From: Massospora cicadina
Lineage: Eukaryota > Entomophthoromycota > Entomophthoromycetes > Entomophthorales > Entomophthoraceae
Direction of reading: 5' to 3'
NCBI GenBank assembly: GCA_022478985.1
Contig: JAKSZP010015881.1
Span: forward strand, 121,954-185,953
DNA length: 64,000 nt
Made by a program: the position numbers and the translations under genes. Below the pieces are notes generated by a model that saw nothing but the letters and a program-made list of their open reading frames with translations, had not been told where the DNA came from and ran no database searches. Below, in pieces: positions 1-12,883 of this stretch (positions within the stretch are counted from its first letter, which is position 1; every line of letters starts with the position of its first letter).

Positions 1-640
1 TTTACCCCTTACCAGTAGATCATTGCCTCCTTCCTGTACGCATTTGAGAGCTCCATGGAGGAGGCCACCGACTGGCAGAAGTTAAAGCATATCCACTCCT
101 GCCTAGATAGCACTGCCCGGGAGATCATGACCCCCCATTTGAAGGGTGCAACACCTGGGAACAGGTCCATACAGCCTTAATCCAAGAGTTTGGCAGCAAG
201 CAAAACCTGGCCAACCAAAAACAGGCGTTTATGGGAATCCAACTGTAAAAAGGAGAAATCCCTATAAAGTTTTCCAGCTTCTTTTATGCCCAGTCACAAC
301 ACTTAGTTACTACAAATCTTATCACCTTGGATGATGCTAAAACGCCATCATTTCAGCGTTGGGATCCTACCCTAAGGCTTAAATGCATTTGATTGGATAG
401 AAGAATGGATTTTCCTGCATCCTAAAGATCAAGGAAGTGCTTAATGAGATCGCATCATTGACTCTACACTCTAAGGCTACATTTACAGGCTCCTATAACT
501 GTCCTAGATTCCATGTGGTCGAAAACTAGAAAAATCTCTCGACCTTAATGCGCTTACTTTAATGGTTTCAGACATAGTGCCAAGAACTGTTGGAAACTAC
601 TTGTGAAGAGGTGGTCAAAGGGCTGTCAGCATGAAGGATG
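1..640 (+). pseudogene. gag: G0 gag remnant (capsid end and zinc knuckle)
   Basis: Broken gag. Around 30-230 the frame reads IIASFLYAFESSMEEATD, then motifs such as REIMTPHL and ALIQEFGSKQNL. These align with G1 gag at 18510-18710 (IASFLYVYEAAMEGVTD). A zinc-knuckle pattern lies at 549-590: Cys, two residues, Phe where a second Cys is expected, then His and the final Cys at the right CX2CX4HX4C spacing. The protein would have packaged element RNA. The frame is interrupted repeatedly and the true N-terminus is outside the window. Confidence 0.7.
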
Positions 641-779
641 AGGCGCTTCATGCTGAAATCCCTACCCAGCCTCAAGAATCCTCCATAACCTCAAATGATC
701 TGGGAGCTATCATACCTGGAGAAGAAGTTTTAGTATACAATGTAATAAAGAAATTGATACTGCTTACTCTTCTTCCAAT

Positions 780-2782
780 GACTCTCCCATGTTCCTCACG
801 CTCCGCCCCAGTTTGGAATTCTGGTTACTCAGGTCACAGTTCAAGTTCATAAAATTCCAGTCCTTGCCATAGTTGACAGTGGCTCCCCATTAGGTCATAT
901 CATCCAAGTTAATGAAGTGCATCAAGATCGGTCCAGATTTGTCACACTATTTGGAGTATGGCATGTCTGGCCCTCAATGTACCCGATATATAGTGGCTTA
1001 TTCCTCTATACTTTTGTGGTTTGGAGAACTTGCTGTAAACACCCCCGCTGTCACGCTGGATAACCCTAGCTATTACCTGCTCCTTAAGACTCAGTTCCTT
1101 TGAGACTATTCAGCAGTACTACATTATAATGGTGGTTTTCTATCCTACTAGGGCATCAGATCCTCTGATATTTGAGACTTTTCAAGGTTTTAAAACTGAG
1201 ATCAAAGCTCAAGCCTGTCTACTGGAGAATGAAGGCCTAATCAATCAGCTCATAATATAACATCAGGAGCTCCCAAGTCTGAATACCCCTCCTGCTGTTG
1301 ATGGGCAAGAGGGCATGCTGATCTACTTATCTAGGTTAACTACCATACCTCTGAAGTCCCAAGTCATTGCTGACACCCGGGTCCATGTCAACATACCCTC
1401 AGGATATCTATTGGAAATCTGAGGCCTAGATAACCCATTTACAAAAGAGGAGCTAACCTGCCCGGGATCCTAGATCCAGCTTATGCCAGATCTCTATCAG
1501 TGTTGTTGGCCAAACTTACTGATAAACCCAAAATAGTAGGTCCAAACAGTCCTGCCGCCTATGTCCGCCTCCTACTAGTGGAGGCTAGCTGATGTCTGAA
1601 GCTTTGGGGACTTAAGAAACTTCAGCTTGGAGACACCTCCATTGGTTAGCCTGGTCCACACCAATATCAGCAAAGACCTCTCAGAAGACCAACAACATAA
1701 AGTTCAAGAGTTGAAGGAGGTTATTTGGACCTATTTTCAGCCTTGACCTATGACTTTGGAAGAATTTATGGAGTCCTACATCATGTGGAAACTGGGGACG
1801 CTCCCCCTTCCAGTCCCAACCTTACCAAAAAATCAAAATTTAAGAAGCTCAGGTGGCAGTGGAACTTAAACAACTACTTGATGCTGGATTTTTGGTACCG
1901 TTACGCAGTCCTTGGGCCTCTCCTCTTCTGTTGGTTCAGAAGAAGAACAGCAGCCACCAGGTGGTGATGGACTACTGATGAATCAACTCCACCATCAAGA
2001 AGGATAGTTATCCTCTGCCCCAAATTGACAATTCTCTCCATCTGCTTGTAATATCCCATTACTTTTCCGCCATGGACCTTGTCAGCGGATATTGGCAGGT
2101 TGATCTCGCCCCTGAAGATTGATCTAAGTGCACGCTAATATCCAACAAAGGACTATTTGAGCCCACAAGGATGCCCCGAAGGCCTTTGTAACGCCAAACC
2201 AATTTCCAAATTGCCATGGACAGGATCCTTGAGGACTTGAAGCCTTAATGTGTCCTCATCTACCTATATGGCATTACTGTCTTCTCACGAACCTTTAATT
2301 GCACATTGAGCACCCCAGGGAAGACTTTAATTGGCTACAGAAGGCTTCCATAAAGCCTAAAACCTTAGTGTGCTCTTTCTTTCAATTTGAACGGGAGTTC
2401 CTCAGACACAAAGTTTCCAAGAATGGCATCCAGCCTATACTGGACAAGGTCGACGCCATAGAGAGAATGTCACGCCCCCAAAGCTTAACGGATATCTAGG
2501 TATTCCTAGGCTCGGTGGGCTTTTATCATCAATTTATCCCCTTGTTGCTGACCAAGCCAAGCTGCTGTTCTACCTCCTACAGAAGAATGTGCCGTTTGAA
2601 TGACGGCCTGAACAAATACAGGATTCCAATTCCTTGAGAACTGATCTATGTACTAAACCCATTCTAGTCCACCCACGCTTTGACCACCCTTCTTGTTGTT
2701 TATGGATGCAAGTGATGCTACCGTTGGGGCTATCCTATCCCAACATGATGAAAACAAAGTCAACCATCCCATAGCCTATTTT
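780..2782 (+). pseudogene. pol: G0 pol remnant: protease, reverse transcriptase, start of RNase H
   Basis: An aspartic protease active site, AIVDSGSPLG, is readable at about 866-895 (Asp-Ser-Gly at 875-883). RT follows, with SPWASPLLLV near 1910, KKDSYPLPQID near 2000, YFSAMDLVSGYWQVDL near 2060 and CVLIYLYGITVFS near 2250. The catalytic YxDD box is therefore degraded to YLYG. RNase H begins near 2690 with MDASDATVGAILSQ and is cut at 2782 inside HPIAYF. It continues at 13564 with NKTLSKAEHNYSV. At 2497 a TAG stands where G1 has CAG (GlnVal-Phe-Leu-Gly). The gene is non-functional. Confidence 0.8.
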
Positions 2783-3177
2783 TGTAACGCACAGGTTCTT
2801 GTCAATACATGACAAATGAGTTGGGCAGCACCAGCCATGTCACCGACCACATGACTGAAAGTCCTGTGGAGAACCACCCTCTCGCCTATACGCCATTCCC
2901 TGAATTTCCAATGCATTCGCAGACTAGAGTCCTGGCAATGCTGCAAGTGAGCAGTAAGGCCTGTCCTCATGATAGCGCCATTAACAAGGCCAAAGCCTGG
3001 CCTAGCTCACTTGAGGAGAGCATGGTTTGGGTTAATTAGAGCAAATGTCTTATATAAGTAAATTTTTTTCAAAACAAGCAAACATAAACTTTTATTGTGT
3101 TTTTAAAAAATTTAGAAAACGAAACTGTATTTGCAGTTGCCATTTCTCATTTTTAAATCATTTCTCGCACGTTTTAT
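2783..3177 (-). repeat. G5 3' LTR, outer part (interrupted by LINE A1)
   Basis: Matches 12884-13265 closely through the block starting TGTAACGCACAGGTTCTT. It breaks off inside CATTTCTCGCACGTTTTAT (3159-3177), where A1 begins. The rest of the LTR is at 8373-8676. Confidence 0.85.
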
Positions 3178-3249
3178 TTAACTGAGGCAAGCTGTACAGG
3201 GGACGGGCATTACTGAGTATGCGTGGAAAACGAAGATAGATAAAATTGT

Positions 3250-6200
3250 GCACCCTGAGGTACTCAGGTTATCTCTGTTGCCAGCGGGACTGCCAGGTAT
3301 GGGGTTGGTGTGCTACTCCGAGGGGGTTTCCCCCACTATGGAGCAGTTGTGAAGGAAGGGGTCTGTGTGGAGGAACCAGAATGGGAACCACGATTCTATG
3401 AGCGCCTGTTGCCTTAGCCTCATATATCCATAGAGCCAGGATTGAAAGTGCTCCAGTAAGTGGACGTGGAACCTGTTGATAACCCCATGGATGGTTGGGA
3501 CCGTGCTCCTGAACGCATCTAAGGCAATGGTGTGGATTGTCCACAATGTAATGGATATCATTAGGGAGAGGAGGGTAGATGGGATTGGTGATTCAATCTG
3601 GAGCGCGAGGAGTCTCTTTGATATAGAAAATTCCTGCTCGTTTTGGATCTTAAGCAGGCGCGCGAGTTCCTGCCATATGGCTTTGGTTGAGGGGCATGTT
3701 TCTAGGAGGTGATGTAGGGAGCCCTCCCCTCCACATACTGCACAGGTTGCGTAGAGGGAATTGGAGTGGCCCGCCGTCCTGTAGGTCCTTCAGAGACAGC
3801 GCCAGGCGTTGGCTCTTACCCTCAGCTGTAGGAGTGGGTGGTGCGTCATTCTCCACACTGTCTTCTGTGTGATTAAATCGTAGGGGATGTCCAATGCATC
3901 TAGGTATTCAATTCTAGCAATGGTTGGGGCCATAGCAAGCATGTCTCTCTGGGGGTGGTTTTCTGGATTTCTAAATTTAAAGTGGGGGCTGGGTCATCCC
4001 CTTCCCTGCACAGTACCAGTGTTCTCTACGGTCCATCCCATGCGGCGGATGGTTTGGAGGATACATTTGAAGTGAGGGGGTTTTATGCGGGCCCGTTGTG
4101 GTAGGGTGTTTAGCAAGGTATGATAGTAGTCTGGGTGGGCTATGTGGGGTGGGTAATTTGAGCGCCTGTGCAAATTTAATTCTCACTGCCCTGGACCAGT
4201 GTTGTTGCAAGAGGTATGGGGCAAGGACTTCCTTTATCCAGGTACCCAAGATGCAGTTGGCGTGGCTCTCAAAATCTATTAGTCCCATTCCTCCGCTTTA
4301 GTGTGGGCCAAAGAGTGTTTCCATCCATATGGGAGGATGAGATCCGGGCCACAGCCAGCCCTGATGAGCGCGAGGATTGACGTTATAAAGGTGGGTTAGA
4401 AGGCGATTGCGTGGGCAGGGTACCATAGTATTGGGAGGATTAGTGAGTTAGCAACTGCTACTCGTTCCGTTAGTCCTGGGGATCTTCCCTTGAGGGAGGC
4501 GACGCGTTTGGATACCCGCTGTAGTTGGTTGCTTTCCATTGTCTCATTGGCATATCCCCCTGTTTCCAGCCATATCCCAAGGTGGCGGAAAGGAGTGGTG
4601 GTGGGAGGTGATGCAAAGGGTAAGATGAGTGTGTTTTTCTTTTGTATGGGGGTATGAGGTTCTGGTGTTGTAGCCCAGTTGTTAGTGTACTTGCCTAAGA
4701 GAATGATTTCTGTTTTCCTTTTGTTGAGCGATGCGTTGCTCAACATGGAGTATTCCTCTAAGGTGCGTTCCAGCTGTTGGGCATCATTGTTGTTAGCTAT
4801 GCCTGCCATGCAGTCATCCGCAAAGGCCAGTATCTTGACTGTTGGCTGGCCTTGTGCAGTTATGCCCATGAGGCGTGAGTCAGTTGCGCGGAGGAGTGGA
4901 TCAAAACTGAAATTATACATTAGTGGGCTGAGGGGGTCCCCTTGTTTGAGCCCTCTGTGTGGTGTGATCTTGTTAATTAGGAAGCCAGGGCTGCATACAG
5001 CCATGGTTGCAGATTCTGTGAGGAGCATCGCCCAGTTTTTGAATCTGGGTGGGAGTTTGAAAGCGTGTAGGCATTCCTTTGGGTATGACCAGCTAACGCG
5101 GTCATAAGCCTTTTCCTGGTCTAAGAATACTAGGGCTCCAGTTGCTTTGGACTGACATATGTTTGCAACAGGGTGTATTTTGTTCCTGATTGAGCGCCCT
5201 GGTATAAACCCAAACTGGGTGGGTGATAGGACGTCAGAGGCAATTGCGCCTAATCTGGCTGCTAAAATTTTTGTTAGAATTTTTGTGTCAGTATTAGATA
5301 GTGCAATTGGACGCCAGTTGGCCAGGTCCAATCTGTTAACCTTTTTATATAAGGTTATGACATATGATTCATGGCCACCAGGTAAGAGGCGTGTTTACAG
5401 AAAGCACTGGTTCATAGACGCCAATAGGAGGGGGGCAATTTGCTAAAATATTAATTTGTAAAATTTGTAGGGTATCCCATCAGGCTCTGGGCATTTCCTA
5501 CGTGGTGCACCGCGGATTGTATCCCAAAGCTCCTCCTGTGTAATTAGATTTATTATATTGTAGTTCGGTGGTGTACTTTGTATTCTTGTAGTTTGTATAA
5601 CTTTTGTGATTTTTTGTGGGTCTGTCAGCGTATCGCGTATAATTCAGTAAAAGGCGGTGTACTTCCGCTTTGACCTCCTAAGGGTCAGTTGCCACGGTGC
5701 CATCAGTCTTGCGGACCTATGTGCACATGGGCTGGTTGCCGTGGGAGTGGAATTTGTGTAAGAAATACGTTGAACATGTTTCTCCTTCCTTTATGAACTT
5801 ACCTTTGTTCAATACTTTGATTCTGTGTTGGTGCTCAAAGATGAGGGTGTTTAGTCAGGAGAATATTTCCGCCCATTTGCGTCCCAGTTGGGGCTATAAC
5901 TGGGTCTCGGAGTGTTATGCTCGAGGTGGTCCAGTTCCACCAAGGTACACCTGATTGTGGCTTTATTGGCGGTGTACTTATGAGATGCGATATGTTGGGT
6001 TTTGTTGATTAGTTCCGTTTTGAAATTTGCCATGTTGCAATGGGATCCAAAGTATATGGGGCTGTGAATTCTTGGTTTGTGGCCTCATGTTTAACCCATT
6101 AAATTATTTTGGGTAATTTTATGTTTTCTGGGTGTAACTTTCTCCAGGACGACACCTGTGCGTGGTTTTGGGTTGGCAATAACTGCACCAAAACAATTCG

Positions 6201-6870
6201 GTGGTTAGAAAAATTGACTTTTTTTGTAAATTTGGAGATTCTTGAATGTTGGGATTTCAGAATGAGGATGTGATCAATGCGGCTCATTGATATGAGCGTC
6301 TCCTCATGTATGTTGGGTCATGTCACGTGGGAAGGAGTGGTGGTCTGGGGGGAGGTCATCCTGTAGGCCAAGGGATGCCTTCATTGTGTAGAATTCGATG
6401 TGTCCCGATGGGTATCCCCTGGGTTTCAGCCATTGGTCCATGTTGGGGTTATCCTAGCAGTTAAAGTCACCCAACAGGATGGTATCTGGTAGGAGGGTGA
6501 GTGTTGAAATGGTTTCAAGAAATTGTCTTCTCTCACCTGCAGTGCACAGTGCATAGATGCATGCTATCGAGATTGTTTCCTCTTGGCATGTGATTGTTGC
6601 TACCAGGACGCGGCTGTGAAGGTATGATGAGGAGTTTGTAATTTTTAATTTTTTGTTATTTTGGATGATCACCCCGCAGTGAGACATCCATACTGATTAT
6701 GATGGTGAGACCCTGGATGACCAGGATCCTTCTTCCCCTTGTAAACAGTGGGTTTCTTGAATGGCCAAGATGTCTACAAGGGGTTTTGCAGGAAGTCCAG
6801 CTTTTTGGCTTGGGACGTTTGAGCCCTAGCTCCTGTGATGTTTAGCATCCCTATTGACACTGAGGTGCCC
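3250..6870 (-). pseudogene. LINE A1 ORF2: APE endonuclease, reverse transcriptase, C-terminal Cys-His finger
   Basis: Read from right to left. The endonuclease begins near 6865 (SIGMLNITGARAQTSQ), has LLGDFNC near 6455-6475, and SRIDHILI near 6270. Its conserved Ser-Asp-His box reads SNH (FSNHRIVLV) near 6210, an apparent Asp to Asn change. RT is a 311-codon uninterrupted frame at 4396-5331, the longest in the window. It contains LANWRPIALSNTDTKI, QFGFIPGRS, LDQEKAYDRV, GLKQGDPLSP and the catalytic box FADD. The C-terminal region runs from 4390 to 3250 with frameshifts. No RNase H domain was recognised. The gene is broken as a whole but RT is well preserved. Confidence 0.85.
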
Positions 6871-6877
6871 GTGGCGC

Positions 6878-8100
6878 TCAGGAGTAGTTGGGAGGGCCCT
6901 CTGGCCCTAACCCACTGTGGCTCATTTTGGACATGCTCCGCGTCTGTACTCCAACTCTCTCAGTGACAATGTCAGTTCCCTTGATCTGACTCAAATTTTC
7001 ATGGGAATTGCAGTTTTTGGAATTTGCATTATCTTTTCCCGCACATATCTCATGATGGTTCAATGTGGGGTGCTGATTGGGTTCTGTAATTTTGGGGTTC
7101 AAATTTGGAGAATTGTGCGCCGCATTTCCGCCCAAATGCGGTTGAATTGTTCGTCAAAGTGTGCATGATTGATATCATTTGGTGACTCAGTCAAATTGCT
7201 GTGAAAATTTTCAACCTGGGCATATTGTTCTGATTGGTTGGCTCAGTAAATATCTAAATACACTCTTGAATTTGTCTGGGGTCGATGGATGATTCTGTGT
7301 ATGCTGCCACCTCGGCCACTGCCCACTTGTGGGCTTTTTGTGCCGCTTTGCATTGTTTATGTGTAACTGGGTCCACAATGGAGTAAAGTCCATCTTCACC
7401 CCAGTGGAATGGGTGGTGACCATTGGACATTCTGGCGAAGTTTTTGTTACTTTCATCCATGGCTTCCTCACAGTAGTCTGCTTCCATTAAGCCTTCCTTC
7501 ACAGGGCATGCGTGTTCCTTGTGTCCCAATGAACTTCAGTGATTGCATATAGGCGGTGCGCGTTCTGGTGTAACTCAGAATGCAGATGACTGTCCCCCAT
7601 CCGCAAAGTGAAACTCTGCTGTGTGGGGGATTCTTGATAAGTCATCTTCCACTTCAGGGAATGGGTTGATCACGGCGATAGCTTTGCCTGTGCACAGGGT
7701 TGGCTTCAGGCAAAATTGTTGTAATTCAAGTTGCATAATTTTTCCATAGGCTATGAGCCCTTTGTGGAGCTCCTCCTCAATTACCTTACAAGGGAGGTTT
7801 GTAGGGAGCGAGTTGAATGAGATGAACATAGTTTTTGTTTTGTTCCATCTGGTGCACGCGGTGCGCACTATTTTTTTCCCTTAGGGAAGGCAATTTTGAT
7901 GCAGACTTTTGCTGCAGCCTCTGCTTCTTCAGCTGTTTTGAAACCAATATTGATCCAGCTATGGACCATGTTATTGGTGGCGACATATACCACATGGGGG
8001 AAAAGGGAGGGCTGTGCCTCACATTTTTTCTCTAGGGTTGAGGACTCATCCCCAAGAAAGAGTCAGAGCCCGTGCTCCACCTTTGAAAGGGGTTGGTTAC
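6878..8100 (-). pseudogene. LINE A1 ORF1 protein remnant with damaged zinc knuckle
   Basis: This reading lies upstream of ORF2 on the minus strand and corresponds to the ORF1 RNA-binding protein seen in A2 and A3. At about 7500-7550 a zinc knuckle reads ICNH, a TGA stop, SSLGHKEHAC. The stop sits exactly where the second Cys of CX2CX4HX4C belongs. Downstream is HKEHACPVKEG, matching HKAHVCPTKEG of A2. Upstream (7575-7868) lies the core with SLPTNLPCKVIEEELHKGL, like the FDFLPTTVKRDILEQQL stretch of A3. Several frame breaks are present. Confidence 0.75.
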
Positions 8101-8372
8101 ATTGGATATACATGTATTGATCTTGTTTTATAGTAAACACCATAAACCCGGATGGTGTCTGAGTTTGTAGTTTCTTGGTGGCTTAGGTTCCTGGTCCCCC
8201 TCCAGGGTGTTTCTTGCCCTTGGGTGCACCGTTTTGCACACCTCTTGATGCGACGCTCGCCCAGTTGTAATAGATTTATTATTAAAATCACCCTTCTCTC
8301 CTATGTGATTATCAAAAATTGCTGTTTGTATCGAATCATAGTAACTAAAGTGATTGTTATGGGAAAGAAAAG

Positions 8373-8676
8373 CAATGCATTTCTACACATTAATTATATT
8401 AAACTCTAAATTAAGCTCTTGAGAGATAACCACACTTTTGCATGTGCAAATCTCAAGTCCCACATAATTAAAGCTCGGAGGATTTGAGATACCAGTAGAT
8501 TCATACACTGAATTAATCCTCATTTGCAAATTCCTGAATTCTTACCTACAACTTTTGTTATAAGTGGTTCTCATGATTGGTCCGACTTCTGAAATCTGAC
8601 CTTCAAATTTGTGTGTAAATTTAAACTGATATTTATGAGGTTGATGTTTGGATCTGGCTGGCCCCAATCTGTCACA
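8373..8676 (-). repeat. G5 3' LTR, inner part
   Basis: Resumes the LTR after LINE A1. It contains ACTCTAAATTAAGCTCTT and GGCTGGCCCCAAT, as at 13290-13560, and ends in CTGTCACA (8676), the terminal CA of the LTR. Confidence 0.85.
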
Positions 8677-8686
8677 TCATCCCCTT
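8677..8686 (-). promoter_or_regulatory. G5 polypurine tract
   Basis: On the element's strand AAGGGGATGA abuts the LTR start TGTGACAG. A purine-rich tract immediately before the 3' LTR primes plus-strand DNA synthesis in LTR retrotransposons. Confidence 0.65.
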
Positions 8687-8719
8687 GTGAATCCAAAAAC
8701 TCCTAGATCTTCTCAAGGC

Positions 8720-11700
8720 AGCATGCACACTCCTCAGGTGTTTGCCAGGTCACTTCCTCCATTGGGTATCCTTTCCATTATACCAGAAATCGCTGGCAAC
8801 CCCTGACCTGACGCTCCTTCAGGATCTTCTCAACCTCATATTCCTGGTTGTTCTCCTTTCATGGGTTCAGTGGCCCAGGACTCTCTGGTCCTTGCCCTCA
8901 GAATCCTTAAAGCTGAGACCCATGGATAACTGGTTGGGCTTTTGACCCTTACAGGAGGTTCAATTCAAATGCTATCTTGTTAATAATCCAGGTCACCCTA
9001 TATGGGCCTATGAACTTTGGTCCAAGTTTCTGGCTCTTCACTGGTACTGCATAATTCTTCGCCACCACGAGTACTTAATCCCCTGGAGCAAACAATGGGT
9101 CTGGCGCTCTTCGTCAATCTGCATATCATTTTTGCCATGCTGTGGCGCGCTCCAGGTTGGTTCAAAATTTCCTTCCGATCTCATCCATTCTTTGGGATAC
9201 TTTGTCTGCCCCCTGGCATCTCCTCCATTTGACCCCCCATCCAACGCTAGATTGGATCCATGATTAGCAAAGAATGGTGACATTCCAGTCAATGATTGGT
9301 GGTGGTTATTGCAAGCAAACTGAGTGAGTCAAATCCATGTAACCCATATGTCCTGCCAGTCAGAGATATGGCATCAGAGGTATTGCTCCAGTATTTGGTT
9401 TACCCTTTCTGTTTGCCCATCAGACTGAGAATGGAATGCTGAGGCCCTACATGGGCGAATTATTAAATTACTGAGCAGGCTAGACCAGACTTTTGATACA
9501 AATTGGGGACTGCGATCTGAAATGATCTCTGCTAGTAGGCCATGATGGGCGAATATCTCAATAATAAAAACCCTTGCGGTGTCCTTGGCTGAGAATTTTG
9601 AGGTACATGGGAAAAACTCGGCATATTTTGTTAACAATCGATGACAACTATTATTGCATCCTTTCCCTGGATCTTAGGTAACTCTGTAATGAAATCAATT
9701 CTGACTGACCCCCACAGCCTATCTGGAATCTGGAGTGGGACTAACTTACCTGCAGGTTGTCTTTGCGAGGGCTTTGAGAGCACGCAAATCAAATACTCCG
9801 CCACATATTTTTATATCTTTTTTTAGTCCAGCCCAGGAATACTTCCAACGCACCAAGTTGATCATCTTTGCATCCCCCATATGTCCCGCCAGCGGGTGGT
9901 CATGCGACGCCTGAAGCACTTCCCACTGCAGTGATGGGTTTGGAACCCATATCCATAAGTTGGGACATATTATTCCATTTTTCTTTCTGTATGTATGAGC
10001 AGGCTGTGCCACTGGCCCTCTGCTGTTTCCGCCCATAACTGTCACCCAAATGAAGACCTCCTTTACTTTCTTCAGATCTCCCTTTCCAGATCATCCTCCT
10101 CACTCATCATGGCGAATTGGTCTTCCCAGAGAATGGTTGCTGTGTTGTACTTCTCCAACTCAGCCTTTCATATGCTAGCCCCGCATCCTGGCTCAACCAA
10201 TCAGTTATGGTGTTAACGGCTCCTGGATGGTATTCCACTTGGAAATCATAATGAGTCAGCTTCACGTCCCAACAGGCTTGGCGCTGATTCATTTTTCTGG
10301 GCTCTCAGTAATATCAGTGCCTGATGGTCCGTGCATACTATGAAGGGGTGACAGGCGTACAACAAGTGGTGCTGCCACTCCTGATAAACTGCAACAACTG
10401 CCAGTAGCTCCTTATCATATATTGGGTAATTTGTTTCTGCAGGAATCATTTTCTGACTGAAATAACACACCGGATGATCCAACCCATCTTCCACCTTCTG
10501 TAGGAGTACCGCTCCCAATGCGAAATTTGAGGCGTCTGTTTCCACCATGTAAGGTTTTCCTGGATCTAGATGGGCAAGGACCGGCGCTGAAATGAGCTTC
10601 TCTTTCAGCAGGTTGAATGCCCGCTCCTCTTCTTCCCCCATACAAATGGTACCTTCTGCATAAGTCGTGTAAGTAGCAAGGCTAATTCTTATGGATTCTT
10701 GATGAACCGCCTGAGTAAATTTACCAACCAAGAAAACTTCTCACCCCTGTCTTATTGGTTGGAACCTTCCATGTGCGCACCGCCTGGATCTTATTGGGGC
10801 ATACCCCCAGGCCTTTCCCAAATATAACTTTTCCTAGGAACCTGACTGACTCCCAGTTAAACTCACATTTTAAAGTCTTCAGCCATAACCCTGCCTCAGC
10901 CAACGCCTTCAGGACCTCCCGCACATCCTGTACGTGAGCCTCCTTGGAACGTGATAACAATAGGATGTCATCCATATAAGCGATACAACACCAGCCAATC
11001 AACTGATAGATTACCCAGTTGATCATTCATTGAAATACTGCTGGGGCATTTTGCAGACCAAATGACATGACTTGATATTGGAACATCCCAAGGTGGCAAT
11101 TGAACGCCGTATATCTTTGCTCCAGCCTCACAGGTGCCTTGTTGAAAACATCTGCCAAATTGAGCTTAATGAAAATGTTGCATCCCATGACCATTAGCAA
11201 GATATCCTCCACTAGCGGCATTGGGTAAGGGTCCAGTTCCATAACATCATTTAACCTCCAATAATCCACGCATGGCCATAACTCTCCGCTCACCTTGGGC
11301 ACTAGCAACACCAGGGATACCACAGCTGATTTTGATGGCTTGATCAAACCTTCACTCAACATCGAAATCACATGGTCTTCCAATGCAGCTTTGTCTCATT
11401 CATTCAACGGATAAACTGGAAAATCATGAGGAAGTTTGGACCCTTCCTTAAACTGGAAAGAGAATGCGAATAGCCCAGTGGAGGAAAACGGCGAATCCTT
11501 CTTTGGACCAAAGATCCCCACAAAATCTTAGTATTCTGCAGGTAAGACCTCTTCCTGCATGGCCCACAGGTTTCGAGGCTCATCTAACTTCTGGTCTCCC
11601 ACTAATAGACTCCACTTCATCAGTGGGACACTCCTGGGGTACAGGGTAATGGTACTGGCAGGTAAATCGATATGGGGTCTGGACTAATGCCACCAGCGCA

Positions 11701-11940
11701 TCCCAAACACTAAAGGGTGGGTAAGGTTCTCGATTGCATAAAACTGCATCTAAAACCCAAATGGGGCCTGCTGTTCCTTCACTGAAGGGCATACGCGCCG
11801 TGATGGCGCCCTCCATGAGGCATTAGCATAAACCACCACCAGTCCTTCCTGCACCTGCAGCTTCAGACGCTCTGCCAGTGCCAGTTCAACATAGTTCTTT
11901 TCCGCCCTAGTATCTATCAGGGCAATTGCCCTATCCATTC
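8720..11940 (-). pseudogene. pol: G5 pol: protease, RT, RNase H, integrase, chromodomain
   Basis: Read right to left. The protease at 11938-11750 has ALIDTRAEKNYV, so the catalytic Asp-Thr-Gly reads Asp-Thr-Arg. RT at 11383-10721 includes CVDYWRLND, FGLQNAPAVFQ and an intact CIAYMDDILLLS. A TGA at 11027-11029 stands where Arg is usual, between FQ and MIN. RNase H at 10731-10246 has ETDASNFALGAVL, YDKELLAV and CTDHQAL. The integrase zinc domain (SHDHPLAGH) is at 10045-9746 with its Cys pair eroded, and the core with SDGQTERVNQ is at 9637-9374. A chromodomain at about 8840-8720 reads EVEKILKERQ, then FLV, a stop, WKGYPMEEVTW. Defective. Confidence 0.88.
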
Positions 11941-11944
11941 CCCC

Positions 11945-12600
11945 ATCCGTATGCAGCTCTATAGGGATAAACAGTCAAGCATAAAGTGAAGAAGGTGATT
12001 TATTTTTGGATGAGTCTTTCACTTGTGAATTGGCTGATAGAAACTTCGACATATTCCCTTGGCGCCCTCCCCTTGAACATTTCCCACGTTTCATGGGTCT
12101 GGGTGCCACCCCCTTGACTAAAACAGCCGCTTATTGGGGATTGTCCCTTCCCAGGCAACATTGATTCCTCCCACTGGTCCCATGTCAGTGCTAATTGTTT
12201 TTTGACTTGAACTGTTGAAGTCACTTCCTCCCCCAGCATTGCTTGGACCTTTGCTGCTGATAAAGCCACTAGCAAATCTGGCTGCAACCCCAGGCAGATA
12301 TTCGTGAGGACTGGGAATCTGTAACCTGTGCCACTTTTGCCAATGGATGAAAAAAACCCATGCATACTCCTCTACATAGCTATGCCTTTGGCTGACTGAT
12401 AATAATGCCAACCAGGCCTTATCTTTTGCTTCATCCGGACATGCCACCCAGTCAATCATCTCCAAACACTCCTCCATGGAATTTAGCAAACTGTCATGTT
12501 CCTCGATGAGTTCCTGGAACCATCCCACCAATTCTGGAGGTAATGCATCCACCACTTAGGATAGTTGGAGCACAAGAGGGGATTCTCCCCCATTGCCTGC
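11945..12600 (-). pseudogene. gag: G5 gag remnant
   Basis: The longest stretch is 145 codons (12555-12118), starting VDALPPELVGWFQELIEEHD and including SYVEEYAWVFFIHWQKWHRL. This resembles the helical capsid part of chromovirus gag in length and composition. A second frame (12365-12000) continues it after a frameshift. No clear zinc knuckle was found. The call rests mainly on its place between the 5' LTR and protease. Confidence 0.6.
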
Positions 12601-12883
12601 ACCAACTGTACTTGTAACTGGACCCATACCATTACCGGTGAATTTTTTCTAATGCCTCAATGGATAATGCCACACATCTGGTAGGTGTTTTGGCTTCATC
12701 TGGACCACTATGGTTTGCTGAGTTGTTGCCCCCATAATTGTCCTACTTTGCATAAAAAAATGCCAACGAAAATCCTACCATCACCACAGCAGGAGATGTC
12801 AGTTCCATTCCTCCCCGCTGGTAATCACCACTTCTTCCTGGGGCCCCACAAGACAGAAAGGAAGGTATTTAAATTTCGTTTTA

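Larger units (their letters stand above)
1..2782 (+). mobile_element. G0 Ty3/Gypsy retrotransposon, first of three pieces
   Basis: This is the outermost element of the left half. It enters from the window edge, so its 5' LTR is not seen. Gag, protease, reverse transcriptase and the start of RNase H appear in plus-strand order. At 2782 the RNase H frame stops in the middle of a codon run at G5, and it resumes at 13564 in the same domain, which shows that G5 inserted here. A third piece lies at 36395-36857. G0 belongs to the same lineage as G1, because the gag and integrase segments align between them. Many stops and frame breaks make it defective. Confidence 0.85.
3178..8372 (-). mobile_element. 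LINE A1 (L1-like non-LTR retrotransposon), near full length
   Basis: Minus-strand LINE of about 5.2 kb inside the G5 3' LTR. Its 3' end (left) carries the terminal sequence shared by all A and B elements (AACTGAGGCAAGC, then CAGGGGACGGGCATTAC). Its 5' end (right) ends in AAAGTGATTGTTATGGG and AAAGAAAAG. The flanks CATTTCTCGCACGTTTTAT (3159-3177) and CATTTCTACACATTAATTAT (from 8378) look like a diverged TSD, with about five extra bases at the 5' junction. Comparison with the intact LTR at 13255-13290 supports the insertion point. A1 is closer to A4 than to A2 or A3. Confidence 0.88.

Noticed and set aside
4679..5107. 142-codon plus-strand frame
   Set aside because: It is antisense to the LINE A1 reverse transcriptase, whose motifs are clear on the minus strand.
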